In this document: positions 6,002 through 13,514 of the stretch, in pieces
Layout: each line of letters opens with the position of its first letter
Position numbering within the stretch: the first letter of the stretch is position 1
From: JANPLD01 sp031426355
Lineage (GTDB): Bacteria; Pseudomonadota; Alphaproteobacteria; Rickettsiales; UBA8987
DNA length: 14,851 bases
Reading direction: 5' to 3'
Assembly: GCA_031426355.1 (NCBI GenBank)
Contig: JANPLD010000112.1
Coordinates: 1 to 14,851, forward strand
Program-made: the position numbers and the translations under genes
The notes under the pieces: generated by a model
Told to the model about the DNA's origin: nothing
What the model saw: only the letters and a program-made list of their open reading frames with translations
The model's database searches: none

Positions 6002-7219
6002 TTATTTGCACAAGCCTTCCTTCTTGAAGAAAGCTTTGATGTTATTTATAGCCTGACGAGAGCGATGCTCATTCTCAATTAATGAAATACGCACGAAACC
6101 ATCACCGTTGGAACCAAATCCGGCGCCTGGGGAAACTGCAACTTTAGCTTCTTTTAGTAATAATTTTGCAAAATCTACTGAACCAAGAGGCTTGAACTTA
6201 TCAGGTATCTCTGCCCAAATAAACATTGATGCTTCAGGGTTTGCAACATTCCAGCCAGCCTTATGAAGGCCTGGAACCATTATATCGCGGCGTCTTTTGT
6301 ATTTATTACGGAACTCCTCAACGCAATCCTGCGGGCCGTTAAGTGCGTATGAAGCTGCGACCTGTATCGGAGTAAAGCTACCATAATCAAGGTATGATTT
6401 AACACGCTTATGAGCTTTTAAAATTTCTTTATTACCAACGCAGAAACCAACCCTCCAACCTGCCATTGAGTAGGTTTTGGAAAGTGTTGTGAATTCAACC
6501 GCAACTTCTTTCGCCTTTTTTACCTGCATAACTGATGGCGGCGGTTTGTCACCGAAATATATCTCGCAATATGCAAGATCAGATATGAGAATAACGCCAT
6601 GGAAACGGCACAGATCCACCATTTCCTCATAAAAATCTAGCCCGACACATTCTGTTGTGGGGTTTGAAGGGAAATTAACAATAACCGCTAAAGGTTTTGG
6701 TTTTATATTCTCAAAAGCATTCTTGAATTTTGGGATCAGGTCTTGCGTAGCAGGAATAGAAAAATCCCTGTTTATTGAATAAACTGATGCTTCTGCCAGA
6801 ACAAATCCAAATGTATGTATCGGGTAGCTAGGATTTGGAACAACAACTACGTCACCGGGTTTTGATATAGCTATGGCAAGGTGGTATAAACCTTCCTTAG
6901 AGCCTTGGGAAACTGCTATTTCAGTATCGGGATCAAGCGAAACATTAAAGCGACGCTCATAATATCCGGAGACTGCTTTGCGTAAACCTAAAATACCCTG
7001 TGAAACTGAATAGCCATGGACATCAGGCTTTACTATAGTCTGCTTGAGTTTTTCAATAACATGTTTTGGCGCAGCAGAATCAGGATTACCTAATCCAAAA
7101 TCAATGATATCATAACCTTTTTTACGGGCAGCAGCCTTAGCTTCATTCACCGCAGCAAACACATAAGGTGGAAGCCTTTTTATCCTTGGAAATTCTTCGT
7201 ATTTAAATGGCAGTTCCAT
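6002..7219 (-). CDS. alaC: AlaC-type alanine/LL-diaminopimelate class aminotransferase
   Basis: A 405-aa class I/II PLP aminotransferase. The frame is open further upstream (to 7300), but that part overlaps the preceding gene; the ATG at 7219, 1 bp after that gene's stop, gives the normal length and a typical family N-terminus (YEEFPRIKRLPPYVF). Visible: DFGLGNPD (40-47), SQGSKEGLYHL (104-114), NPSYPIH (129-135), NFPSNPTTE (182-190), SDLAYCEI (213-220, PLP-contacting D and Y) and the catalytic lysine K248 in LSKTYSMAGWRVGF; an Arg for the carboxylate lies in FVRISLIEN near the end. It resembles E. coli AlaC (glutamate-pyruvate transaminase). Many homologues are labelled LL-diaminopimelate aminotransferase, so substrate preference is uncertain. 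Followed without gap by hemA. Confidence 0.87.
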   Translation of the reverse strand: MELPFKYEEFPRIKRLPPYVFAAVNEAKAAARKKGYDIIDFGLGNPDSAAPKHVIEKLKQTIVKPDVHGYSVSQGILGLRKAVSGYYERRFNVSLDPDTEIAVSQGSKEGLYHLAIAISKPGDVVVVPNPSYPIHTFGFVLAEASVYSINRDFSIPATQDLIPKFKNAFENIKPKPLAVIVNFPSNPTTECVGLDFYEEMVDLCRFHGVILISDLAYCEIYFGDKPPPSVMQVKKAKEVAVEFTTLSKTYSMAGWRVGFCVGNKEILKAHKRVKSYLDYGSFTPIQVAASYALNGPQDCVEEFRNKYKRRRDIMVPGLHKAGWNVANPEASMFIWAEIPDKFKPLGSVDFAKLLLKEAKVAVSPGAGFGSNGDGFVRISLIENEHRSRQAINNIKAFFKKEGLCK

Positions 7220-7220
7220 T

Positions 7221-8051
7221 TTATAAATTTTTTGCTTTTTCTTTAAGGTCAGTTGCCTTCTTAGTTTCCAGTAAATAGCGGCATTCATCAGAAATTTCAA
7301 TTTTTCCTTTTGCTTTTTCCGCTTCTACCATTTTATCCAGCCTTTCCTTGATGAAATAATACATAAAATTCATCTCACCTTCTGAAAGCCTGTTCTGGCC
7401 GAAATCCCTTATTACATTTATAACTATATCGCAGGCTGGCTGGAATTCACCCTTTTTCTCATATATAAAGGCTGCTAGCTGGCGTGTCCAAATGGGGATT
7501 TTAAGATCTTTAGGCAGGGAAGCAAGTTTATTTGCTATTCTGAGTGCCGTGTCATCATCTTCCGCCTTATACCTAGCGTTGTAAGCAGCCTGTGCATACC
7601 ACCACCATTTTCTTTCCGGGTGTTTATCAGAATGCTCCTCAATAAATTTCACTACATAAGGGATTTGCTCTTTCGGGTTTTGTGTAGCACCGAAATAATA
7701 AGTTACCATATTTACGACCAGATCAGAGACTGAATCTATATTATCAAGAAGTGTCCACCATTTATATAATTTGGCATAGTCGTAATCTTTAAGCGGGGTA
7801 ACCTGACCAAATAGGTCACCTGCAAATTGTAATTTATATCCGTAGTATCTGAAAGCAGTCTGATCATCACCAAATGAAAAGGCTTTTAGTATCTCTTCCG
7901 AAGGAACAGGGGGCACTATCTCAAATTCATTCTTCACATGCCTTGAACCTTCCCACAGACCCTTTTTAGCGAAATCGAGGCCATTCCAGAAAATGAACTG
8001 AAATAGAAGAAGTATGAGAACAAGTAATATGTATGGGCTTCTACTGGTCAT
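7221..8051 (-). CDS. Membrane-anchored helical (TPR-like) protein, putative ABC export partner
   Basis: A 276-aa protein with a single N-terminal membrane segment (about residues 7-23, LLVLILLLFQFIFW) and no cleavage site or lipobox, so probably anchored with the rest in the periplasm. The remainder is helical with Trp/Tyr/Ala patterning at helix-pair spacing (KWWWYAQAAYNARYKAEDDD, then ALRIANKLASLP, then AFIYEKKGEFQPACDIV), consistent with a degenerate tetratricopeptide-type solenoid. No enzyme motif is seen. It lies 10 bp after an ABC-2-type permease and 1 bp before alaC. A permease plus helical-repeat protein next to a pilus secretin recalls the PilG/PilI pair of the Myxococcus pil cluster; this comparison is from memory and is inference. 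Confidence 0.6.
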   Translation of the reverse strand: MTSRSPYILLVLILLLFQFIFWNGLDFAKKGLWEGSRHVKNEFEIVPPVPSEEILKAFSFGDDQTAFRYYGYKLQFAGDLFGQVTPLKDYDYAKLYKWWTLLDNIDSVSDLVVNMVTYYFGATQNPKEQIPYVVKFIEEHSDKHPERKWWWYAQAAYNARYKAEDDDTALRIANKLASLPKDLKIPIWTRQLAAFIYEKKGEFQPACDIVINVIRDFGQNRLSEGEMNFMYYFIKERLDKMVEAEKAKGKIEISDECRYLLETKKATDLKEKAKNL

Positions 8052-8061
8052 TATTTACTGA

Positions 8062-8829
8062 TCAAAATTGTTTTCTGGTAAAATCAATTATCGCCATCGA
8101 AAGTAATAATGGGATATAGATCAATGATTGTAATATAGGTATCTGCCAGTCTGTATTTACCAGATCAGCCCCGTAAACAAGCCATTTACTTTGTGCAAAC
8201 AGATCAAGTCGCGGCATAAGGTATGAGATAAGCCAGATTATCTTTTGTGAGTAAAAATCAAAAGTTTTGAAATCAAGGTTGGAGTATCTGTCTATCGCGT
8301 AAGAAAAGAAACCTACTAATCTTGAGACGATGTAAAAACCAAAACTAAGCAGAACCGCGCTGACCGAGCTTTTAAGTATAACCGCAGCAAATAATGAGAA
8401 TGCCGTAACTATGAATATCTCAAATGCCATTGAAGATATCCATATACTCAAACCAACATAATTATATTTATAAAAAAATGCCATGTACAGACCTAGGGCT
8501 GAAAGCATTGCTAAGGCAACTACTGAAAAACCTATCCAATATGAAAATATAAATGATGCACGTGAGATAGGGCGCGATAGCATAAGGTCTATCTCTTTAT
8601 TCTCAAATGCCCTTCTGACGTTAAAGCATATAAATACTATCATGCCAACTACCAGAACTAAGCGAGCCGAGCTAGCTGTAAAAGATGAGAGCATCTGCTC
8701 TTTTTCTATTAAAACCGTAGAGGCAAGAAAGTGTGAAAGAAAAACTGCTATAACCAAAGCACCAAGTATGGCTACGAAAAGCCAATCCCTTATTGCGGTA
8801 AGAACTACATATCTGATAGTTGTATTCAT
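8062..8829 (-). CDS. ABC-2-type transporter permease
   Basis: A 255-aa integral membrane protein with about six hydrophobic segments, the usual size and topology of ABC-2/NosY-like permeases. The cytoplasmic loop after the second segment, FENKEIDLMLSRPISRASFI (about residues 74-93), is the typical coupling region (ENKEID..LS.PISR..F). Such permeases need an ATPase partner, and none is encoded in this window, so it must lie elsewhere or act in trans. The transported substrate is unknown. It is the first gene of a tight run (permease, TPR-like protein, alaC, hemA, NTPase). Immediately upstream on its strand is TATAAT (plus positions 8836-8841), only 6 nt before the ATG. Confidence 0.8.
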   Translation of the reverse strand: MNTTIRYVVLTAIRDWLFVAILGALVIAVFLSHFLASTVLIEKEQMLSSFTASSARLVLVVGMIVFICFNVRRAFENKEIDLMLSRPISRASFIFSYWIGFSVVALAMLSALGLYMAFFYKYNYVGLSIWISSMAFEIFIVTAFSLFAAVILKSSVSAVLLSFGFYIVSRLVGFFSYAIDRYSNLDFKTFDFYSQKIIWLISYLMPRLDLFAQSKWLVYGADLVNTDWQIPILQSLIYIPLLLSMAIIDFTRKQF

Positions 8830-8835
8830 ATAGTT

Positions 8836-8864
8836 ATTATATCCAATTAATTTTTAACTGGATA
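8836..8864 (-). promoter_or_regulatory. Possible promoter and imperfect palindrome before the permease operon
   Basis: Read on the minus strand, a perfect -10 consensus TATAAT occupies 8841-8836, six bases before the permease ATG, which would give a leaderless or nearly leaderless transcript. Just upstream, 8840-8850 and 8854-8864 form an 11-bp inverted repeat with one mismatch and a 3-nt loop, in the -35 to -10 interval. No good -35 is seen at the right distance; a TTGACT farther upstream (about 8887-8892) could instead serve a weaker -10 (TATTCG). Promoter versus operator versus chance in an AT-rich gap is unresolved. Confidence 0.3.
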
Positions 8865-8922
8865 ACGAATATCTTACAGGGAAAAATAGTCAATTGTTTG
8901 GGTTATTTTTTAACAAAGATAA

Positions 8923-10782
8923 TTAATCTTTATCAAAGAAAGGATGCCTGCCTTTAGTATATTTTTGGTAGAAGCCTTTATCTTCAACAGATACGCCCTG
9001 ACCCGGAACTATAGTTGGCTTGATGAATATAACCGTTTCAACTAGCTGGGTATCTTTGCTGACCTTTTTGAAAGCATTGCCAACGTAAGGTAATTTGCTT
9101 AAGCCTGGAATACCGGTATCTTCATTGATAACTTTCTCCTGCAATAAACCACCTATAACCATTATATCACCGCTTTTTGCGCGAAGCACTGTATCAAGCT
9201 CCCTGACCTCAACAACCGGGATAGAAGAATTAAGCTGATCAGCATCAGGGAAATCAAGCCTGTCTGCGATGATAGCTATAGCTGGATCATCAACCCTGTC
9301 AGTAACCCTTGTAAGGGTAGGCCTGATATGCATAGTGATCTCATCTCTTTGAAGATCTATAGAAGGTTGCAGGGATAATATTATGCCTATTGGAACAGTT
9401 TTTATTTCACTGGTTACAGATACATTTCTGTTATCATTTCCAGCAACACCAGAAGTTGATTGCTGATCATCAAGCGATACCTGGAAGTATACTTCATTTT
9501 CAGAGAAGTTAAGAACAGCAGACTGGTTATTCATCGTGCTTATTCTAGGGTTAGAAAGGGACCTTGTAATACCAAAGGTTTGCAGCAACTCAACGGAAGC
9601 ATCTAAAGTATTACCGGAATTTCCAAATATTTCAGTTGGTAATACTGAAAGCTTAAATGAATCTGCAGTAATAGCATTTACAGACGCTGCTGTTGCACCA
9701 AAATTAGCACCCGTTTTGATACCATTAACCAAACCACCGCCTGTTGTAAGGAGATTCCAATTTATACCACTTGCATAAGTATCATTTAAAGATACTTCCA
9801 TTACTTTGGCCTCAATAAGAACTTGGGAAGTTAAAGATATATGAACGCCATCAAGATATTCCTTTATTGCTTTATGCTGCTTTGTATTCGCCAAAATTGT
9901 GAGTATGCCGGCATTCCTGTTAGAAGAAAGTATTGCTACGTCTTTCACACCAGCCGCGCCTTGCTGTGTTTTTAATGTTTGCTGCTCAGCAGTGAGAATT
10001 TCATTTGCATAAGTATCAAGCATTTTTTGAACGCCTTCTTCTATAGTTTTCCAAAGATCGCCCTCACCTGATTTCATATCAAGCTGACTAGTAGACCCAC
10101 TAGTAATTGTAGCTGTAGAAGTGCCACCACTTGAACCACCCGAAGAACCGCCACCTCCGACCTGAACATTCGCGCTAACAGCAGAAGTTGAGCTTCTGGT
10201 CATATCAAGCATATTAAATTTATATGTCCTGACAAAAGATGTGTCTTTTGTTATCCTTAAAACACCGTTATCAAATTCATACCTGAGGTTTGCGGAAGCG
10301 CATATTCTTTTGATAACTTCTGAAAATGGTTTTTCATGTGCAATGAATATTATACCGCCGCTGATATTTTTATCTATCTCAACATCAACCTCAGCTTTTC
10401 TGGCTAGCTCAACCAGAACTTCTTTTAAAGGGACATCTTCATTTACCGATACTGAAACCAACTTGTCATTCTCAAGCTGAATATCATTAGGGTTTTTCAT
10501 TAAATTGCTAATTTGCGGCAATGTTAACTTTGGTGAAACTATATCAAGCCTTTTCTTTGAGACAGGATCAGCAATGGCCATGTAATCATCACGGGAAAGA
10601 TCACCATACGGGTCAATCTTGTCTTCATTGTTCACCTTATTCCTTTTAAACCAACTGTCTTTTCTTTCAGGAAAATTTTTAGCTGACCTTTCCTTTAAAT
10701 CAGTCTCATGTTCAGCTTTATCGCACCCAGAAAGGTTGAACAAACTTGCTAATAATAATGTTAAGATGAATATACGTGGCAT
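8923..10782 (-). CDS. Secretin lipoprotein, MshL/GspD/PilQ family
   Basis: A 619-aa outer-membrane secretin that forms the gated channel for type IV (MSHA-like) pili or type II secretion. Residues 1-20 are a lipoprotein signal (lipobox LSGC, Cys20). Residues about 108-180 form an STN/N0-like domain (VPLKEVLVELARKAEVDVEI). Residues about 205-235 are a Gly/Ser/Thr-rich linker. About 238-315 carries the DLWKTIEEGVQKML and NAGILTILA segments typical of MshL, and about 318-600 is the beta-barrel secretin core, with the signature SNPRISTMNNQSAVL (410-424) and VIGGLLQEK. The short periplasmic part with a single STN and one ring-building-type domain favours MshL over GspD, which has N0-N3. It follows the prepilin peptidase gene by 60 bp. 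No pilotin, pilin or motor ATPase is in the window. Confidence 0.88.
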   Translation of the reverse strand: MPRIFILTLLLASLFNLSGCDKAEHETDLKERSAKNFPERKDSWFKRNKVNNEDKIDPYGDLSRDDYMAIADPVSKKRLDIVSPKLTLPQISNLMKNPNDIQLENDKLVSVSVNEDVPLKEVLVELARKAEVDVEIDKNISGGIIFIAHEKPFSEVIKRICASANLRYEFDNGVLRITKDTSFVRTYKFNMLDMTRSSTSAVSANVQVGGGGSSGGSSGGTSTATITSGSTSQLDMKSGEGDLWKTIEEGVQKMLDTYANEILTAEQQTLKTQQGAAGVKDVAILSSNRNAGILTILANTKQHKAIKEYLDGVHISLTSQVLIEAKVMEVSLNDTYASGINWNLLTTGGGLVNGIKTGANFGATAASVNAITADSFKLSVLPTEIFGNSGNTLDASVELLQTFGITRSLSNPRISTMNNQSAVLNFSENEVYFQVSLDDQQSTSGVAGNDNRNVSVTSEIKTVPIGIILSLQPSIDLQRDEITMHIRPTLTRVTDRVDDPAIAIIADRLDFPDADQLNSSIPVVEVRELDTVLRAKSGDIMVIGGLLQEKVINEDTGIPGLSKLPYVGNAFKKVSKDTQLVETVIFIKPTIVPGQGVSVEDKGFYQKYTKGRHPFFDKD

Positions 10783-10810
10783 TTAGGAAATTTTATATTT
10801 TGTAAATTTA

Positions 10811-10840
10811 TATTTACATCTGACTATAGAATAAAGACAA
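10811..10840 (-). promoter_or_regulatory. Possible promoter for the secretin gene
   Basis: In the 60-bp gap between prepilin peptidase stop and secretin start, the minus strand reads TTGTCT (10840-10835), an 18-bp spacer, then TAAATA (10816-10811). That would start a transcript roughly 20-30 nt before the secretin ATG. The match is moderate and the gap is AT-rich, so this is a candidate only. Confidence 0.25.
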
Positions 10841-10842
10841 TT

Positions 10843-11628
10843 TTAATAAATAATTTCCTGTATCCTTTGAATTATACTGACACTAGTTTCAGGAAAAGCG
10901 ACACAAAAAAACAACGAAACAGATAATGAAGGGCCAAATGGAAAAATATCAGTCTTTTTTATCACTCTCCAAAAGAGAGCAACTAGTAATCCTGTAATAC
11001 CCGAGATAAATAAAAATACGGGCAGGAATTCAAAGCTTAAAAATGCCCCCGCAGCAGCAAAAAACTTTATATCACCCAGGCCCAGTCCTTCTTTCTTTTT
11101 CCACACAAACATTATCCATCTTAAAAAAAGTGAAAGAAAAAGAAACACAGCAATATTTATTATTATGTCAGTAAACTGCACATTATTTGAGATACTGTAA
11201 ATTATACCAAGCAGTAAAATGAAAATATTAACTTCATCAGGAATTATATAATGCTCAAAATCTATCACTGATAAAACTATTATAGCAAAGGCTAGAAATG
11301 CAATAATAAAAGATTTGCTTCCAAAAGGTATAAAATAGAAACTTAAAACAAAGCTTGTTGCCACAAGTATCTCAATAATAAGATATTTTATACTATAAGA
11401 TGTTTTACAATGACGGCATCTTCCGAATAAAAATATATAGGAAAATATTGGGATAAGATCCGGGATTGATAGGTTCTTTCCACAACTGGTACATGATGAA
11501 CGTTTGCTTACCCAATTTATTTCACGTGGTAGCCTATATATCAAAGCAGTTGCAAAACTGCCGAATATCATACCAAATCCCCCTGCCAGAAAGCAAATTA
11601 GAAATCTGTCTTGTAATAATAATTCCAT
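10843..11628 (-). CDS. pilD: Prepilin peptidase/N-methyltransferase (A24 family)
   Basis: A 261-aa polytopic inner-membrane aspartic protease that cleaves and methylates type IV prepilins or pseudopilins. Visible: GSFATALIYRLPRE (23-36); two Cys pairs, C46-x-x-C49 and C71-x-x-C74, the zinc-binding cytoplasmic domain of the methyltransferase part; catalytic aspartates D123 (VIDFEHYIIPD) and D186 (GLGLGDIKFF). The frame extends to 11700, but the ATG at 11628 gives the usual family N-terminus and avoids overlap with fliN. It is the upstream neighbour of the secretin gene, so both probably serve the same pilus or type II system. Its ATG is only 18 bp from the divergent fliN ATG. PilD and GspO names are interchangeable here. 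Confidence 0.93.
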   Translation of the reverse strand: MELLLQDRFLICFLAGGFGMIFGSFATALIYRLPREINWVSKRSSCTSCGKNLSIPDLIPIFSYIFLFGRCRHCKTSYSIKYLIIEILVATSFVLSFYFIPFGSKSFIIAFLAFAIIVLSVIDFEHYIIPDEVNIFILLLGIIYSISNNVQFTDIIINIAVFLFLSLFLRWIMFVWKKKEGLGLGDIKFFAAAGAFLSFEFLPVFLFISGITGLLVALFWRVIKKTDIFPFGPSLSVSLFFCVAFPETSVSIIQRIQEIIY

Positions 11629-11646
11629 TTTATAAAATAAGGATAG

Positions 11647-11958
11647 ATGGCAGAACAAGAAACAAATAACCAAGAAACTCCAAAGGAAGCAACTACACAA
11701 AACACTGACGTGCTTGCTTCACTTCAAGGTTTTTCAGATGTGGTGCTAAATTGCCGTGTTTTACTTGGCAGGGTAAAGATGCCATCTTCTTCTTTTCTGA
11801 AACTTACCAGAGGTTCCATAGTAGAACTTGCCAAGAAAAAAACTGATACTCTTGATATCACCGTGAATGGACTGAAAGTTGCCGAAGGTGAGATAGTTCT
11901 GCGGGATGACATCATCGCTACCGAAGTTACATCGGTTTATAAGAAGCCAAGAATATAA
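11647..11958 (+). CDS. fliN: FliN-type flagellar motor switch (C-ring) protein
   Basis: A 103-aa protein made of a 25-30-residue polar Gln/Thr/Glu-rich N-terminus and one SpoA (surface presentation of antigens) domain. The match is VLNCRVLLGRVKMPSSSFLK, then LTRGSIVELAKKKTDTLDITVNGLKVAEGEIV, the usual FliN core (G-S-V-V-E-L..., VNG...A.GE.V). FliN lines the base of the flagellar C-ring and binds the export apparatus and CheY. AAGGA (11639-11643) is a good ribosome-binding site. No fliM, fliG or other flagellar gene is nearby; it heads an operon with tyrA (2-bp gap) and coaD. A type III secretion SctQ C-terminal homologue or a solitary SpoA protein is a less likely alternative. Confidence 0.82.
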   Translation: MAEQETNNQETPKEATTQNTDVLASLQGFSDVVLNCRVLLGRVKMPSSSFLKLTRGSIVELAKKKTDTLDITVNGLKVAEGEIVLRDDIIATEVTSVYKKPRI

Positions 11959-11959
11959 T

Positions 11960-12952
11960 ATGAAAGTTGGAATAGTAGGCACAGGGCTTATCGGAGGTTC
12001 ACTTGCCTACGCGCTTAAAAGATCCGGTCTTTACGAAATATATTGCTTCAACAGAAATACTGATGTTTCAAAAAATGCAAAGGAAGCAGGCGCAGTAGAT
12101 AATTATTTTCTTACATCGCAAGAGCTTACTGAAAAAAGCGATATAATAATTCTTGCAACTACTTTATCCAGCTACAGGGAAATTTCTTTAAATATAGCTG
12201 AGCATCTTAAGGATAAAATATTTACTGATATAGGCTCGGTCAAATTCAAACCTTCAATTGAGATATTTGAAATTGTGGGAAATGATCTAAAGAAAAATTT
12301 TGTTCCAGCCCACCCTATTGCTGGAAAAGAAACTTCAGGTTTTGAATCTGCGAGTGCTGATCTGTTCATAGGAAAAAAACTGATTATCACTCCGTTTGAT
12401 GAAACAAAGAAAATTTATGTAAATGAAGTTTCAAAAATGTGGGCAGTAGCAGGAAGTATTGTCGAGATCATTTCTTCAACTTTACATGATGAAATATATT
12501 CAAGCGTTTCGCACTTTATCCAATTATTAAGTTTTGCCAGCAAGAGCCTTATTCATCCAAGTGAACTCACGAAAGAGTTTTGCAGATTGCAGAACTCCCC
12601 ACAAGCAATGTGGGATGAAATATTTTTATATAATAAAGAAAATCTGCAAAAGAATTTTTTAGATTTTGAAAAGAATTTTGAGAAATTAAAACTTTCAAAA
12701 CATACAGTTACAGATGATAGCTCATTGATAAACTCAAATGATCTTTCTGCATATATTATCTCCAGCCTGATACTTAAAAGTACGAAAGAGGAATATAAAA
12801 ATTATGCAGGTACAGGTTTTAAAAGCTTCACTGAAATAGCTGTTAAATTTAATGGTTTAAAAGCAACCTCAAAAGTAGTAGAAGAGACATTCATAACAAT
12901 TGAGAAGATAATAAATGAAATTAAAAACAGCTATTTACCCGGGCACATTTGA
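11960..12952 (+). CDS. tyrA: Prephenate/arogenate dehydrogenase
   Basis: A 330-aa NAD(P)-dependent enzyme that oxidatively decarboxylates prephenate (or arogenate) in tyrosine synthesis. Features: N-terminal Rossmann fold GIVGTGLIGGSLAYAL with G7-x-G9-x-x-G12; DIIILATTLSSY (61-72); FTDIGSVKFKP (88-98); and AHPIAGKETSGFESA (117-131), with H118 as the probable catalytic His. The C-terminal helical dimerisation domain contains SHFIQLLSF. No chorismate mutase or ACT domain is present, as usual for the alphaproteobacterial single-domain type. The ATG at 11960 is 2 bp after the fliN stop; longer in-frame starts overlap fliN and precede the Rossmann strand. The 3' end overlaps coaD by 38 bp. Cofactor and prephenate-versus-arogenate preference cannot be read from sequence. 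Confidence 0.93.
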   Translation: MKVGIVGTGLIGGSLAYALKRSGLYEIYCFNRNTDVSKNAKEAGAVDNYFLTSQELTEKSDIIILATTLSSYREISLNIAEHLKDKIFTDIGSVKFKPSIEIFEIVGNDLKKNFVPAHPIAGKETSGFESASADLFIGKKLIITPFDETKKIYVNEVSKMWAVAGSIVEIISSTLHDEIYSSVSHFIQLLSFASKSLIHPSELTKEFCRLQNSPQAMWDEIFLYNKENLQKNFLDFEKNFEKLKLSKHTVTDDSSLINSNDLSAYIISSLILKSTKEEYKNYAGTGFKSFTEIAVKFNGLKATSKVVEETFITIEKIINEIKNSYLPGHI

Positions 12953-13415
12953 CCCCATAACTTTAGGGCATCTTGATGTTATCAGAAGGTCTCTTGCAGT
13001 ATGCGACAAACTCATTATTGCCGTTGCGAAAGATACCCCGAAAGATACTCTCTTTTCACTGGATGAAAGAGTTACCATGATCAAAAAAGACATAGAAGAA
13101 AATCTTAAAGATATAACTGGTCAGATAGAAGTTATCGGATTCAAAGGATTGTTGGTTGATTTTGCTGACCAGAACAAGGCGACTATTATGATAAGAGGCT
13201 TAAGAGCAGTTAGTGATTTTGAATATGAATTTCAACTGGCCTCAATGAACTCGAGGATCAATCCAAAAATTCAGACGGTATTTATCCCCGCATCAGAAAC
13301 GCGCCAGTTCATTGCTTCAAATTTGGTTAAAGAAGTTGCACGTTTAAATGGTGACGTATCTCAATTCGTTTCCACAAATACTGTTAATGAACTTAAGAAA
13401 GTTTTCTCTAAATAA
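12915..13415 (+). CDS. coaD: Phosphopantetheine adenylyltransferase
   Basis: A 166-aa nucleotidyltransferase of standard length that joins 4'-phosphopantetheine to AMP from ATP, the penultimate step of CoA synthesis. The N-terminus AIYPGTFDPITLGHLDVI contains the (H/T)xGH signature as T16-x-G18-H19. RGLRAVSDFEYEFQLASMN is the family's second hallmark. ETRQFIASNLVKEVARLNGDVSQF stands where others have the ISSTxVRE segment, so that motif is degenerate here (IASNLVKEV). The start lies 38 bp inside tyrA, in another frame; a later start would lose the first beta strand. Last gene of the fliN-tyrA-coaD run, followed by a strong terminator. Confidence 0.95.
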   Translation: MKLKTAIYPGTFDPITLGHLDVIRRSLAVCDKLIIAVAKDTPKDTLFSLDERVTMIKKDIEENLKDITGQIEVIGFKGLLVDFADQNKATIMIRGLRAVSDFEYEFQLASMNSRINPKIQTVFIPASETRQFIASNLVKEVARLNGDVSQFVSTNTVNELKKVFSK

Positions 13416-13458
13416 TTTCCTTACCTTTTCTATTTTTGCTTCATATTACTTGAATAAA

Positions 13459-13492
13459 AAAACCCCCGTAAATTTTCACTTACGGGGGTTTT
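13459..13492. terminator. Bidirectional factor-independent terminator
   Basis: AACCCCCGTAA (13461-13471) pairs perfectly with TTACGGGGGTT (13480-13490) around an 8-nt loop. Flanking A and T runs extend the stem by two A-T pairs and supply a short U-tract in either direction. It lies 43 bp after coaD and just beyond the stop of the converging RTX-like gene, so it can end both transcripts. Confidence 0.93.
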
Positions 13493-13514
13493 GTATTTAT
13501 CTATGATTTAAGTT

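Noticed and set aside
7220..7300. 27-residue N-terminal extension of the aminotransferase
   Set aside because: It overlaps the end of the upstream gene, is Lys/Arg-rich and unlike the family; the ATG at 7219 gives the normal length.
8915..8931. AAAGAT/ATCTTT inverted repeat over the secretin stop codon as a terminator
   Set aside because: The stem is only 6 bp of mostly A-T pairs and no T-run follows on the minus strand.
11629..11700. 24-residue hydrophobic N-terminal extension of the prepilin peptidase
   Set aside because: It overlaps fliN on the opposite strand and is out of line with the family N-terminus, which fits a start at 11628.
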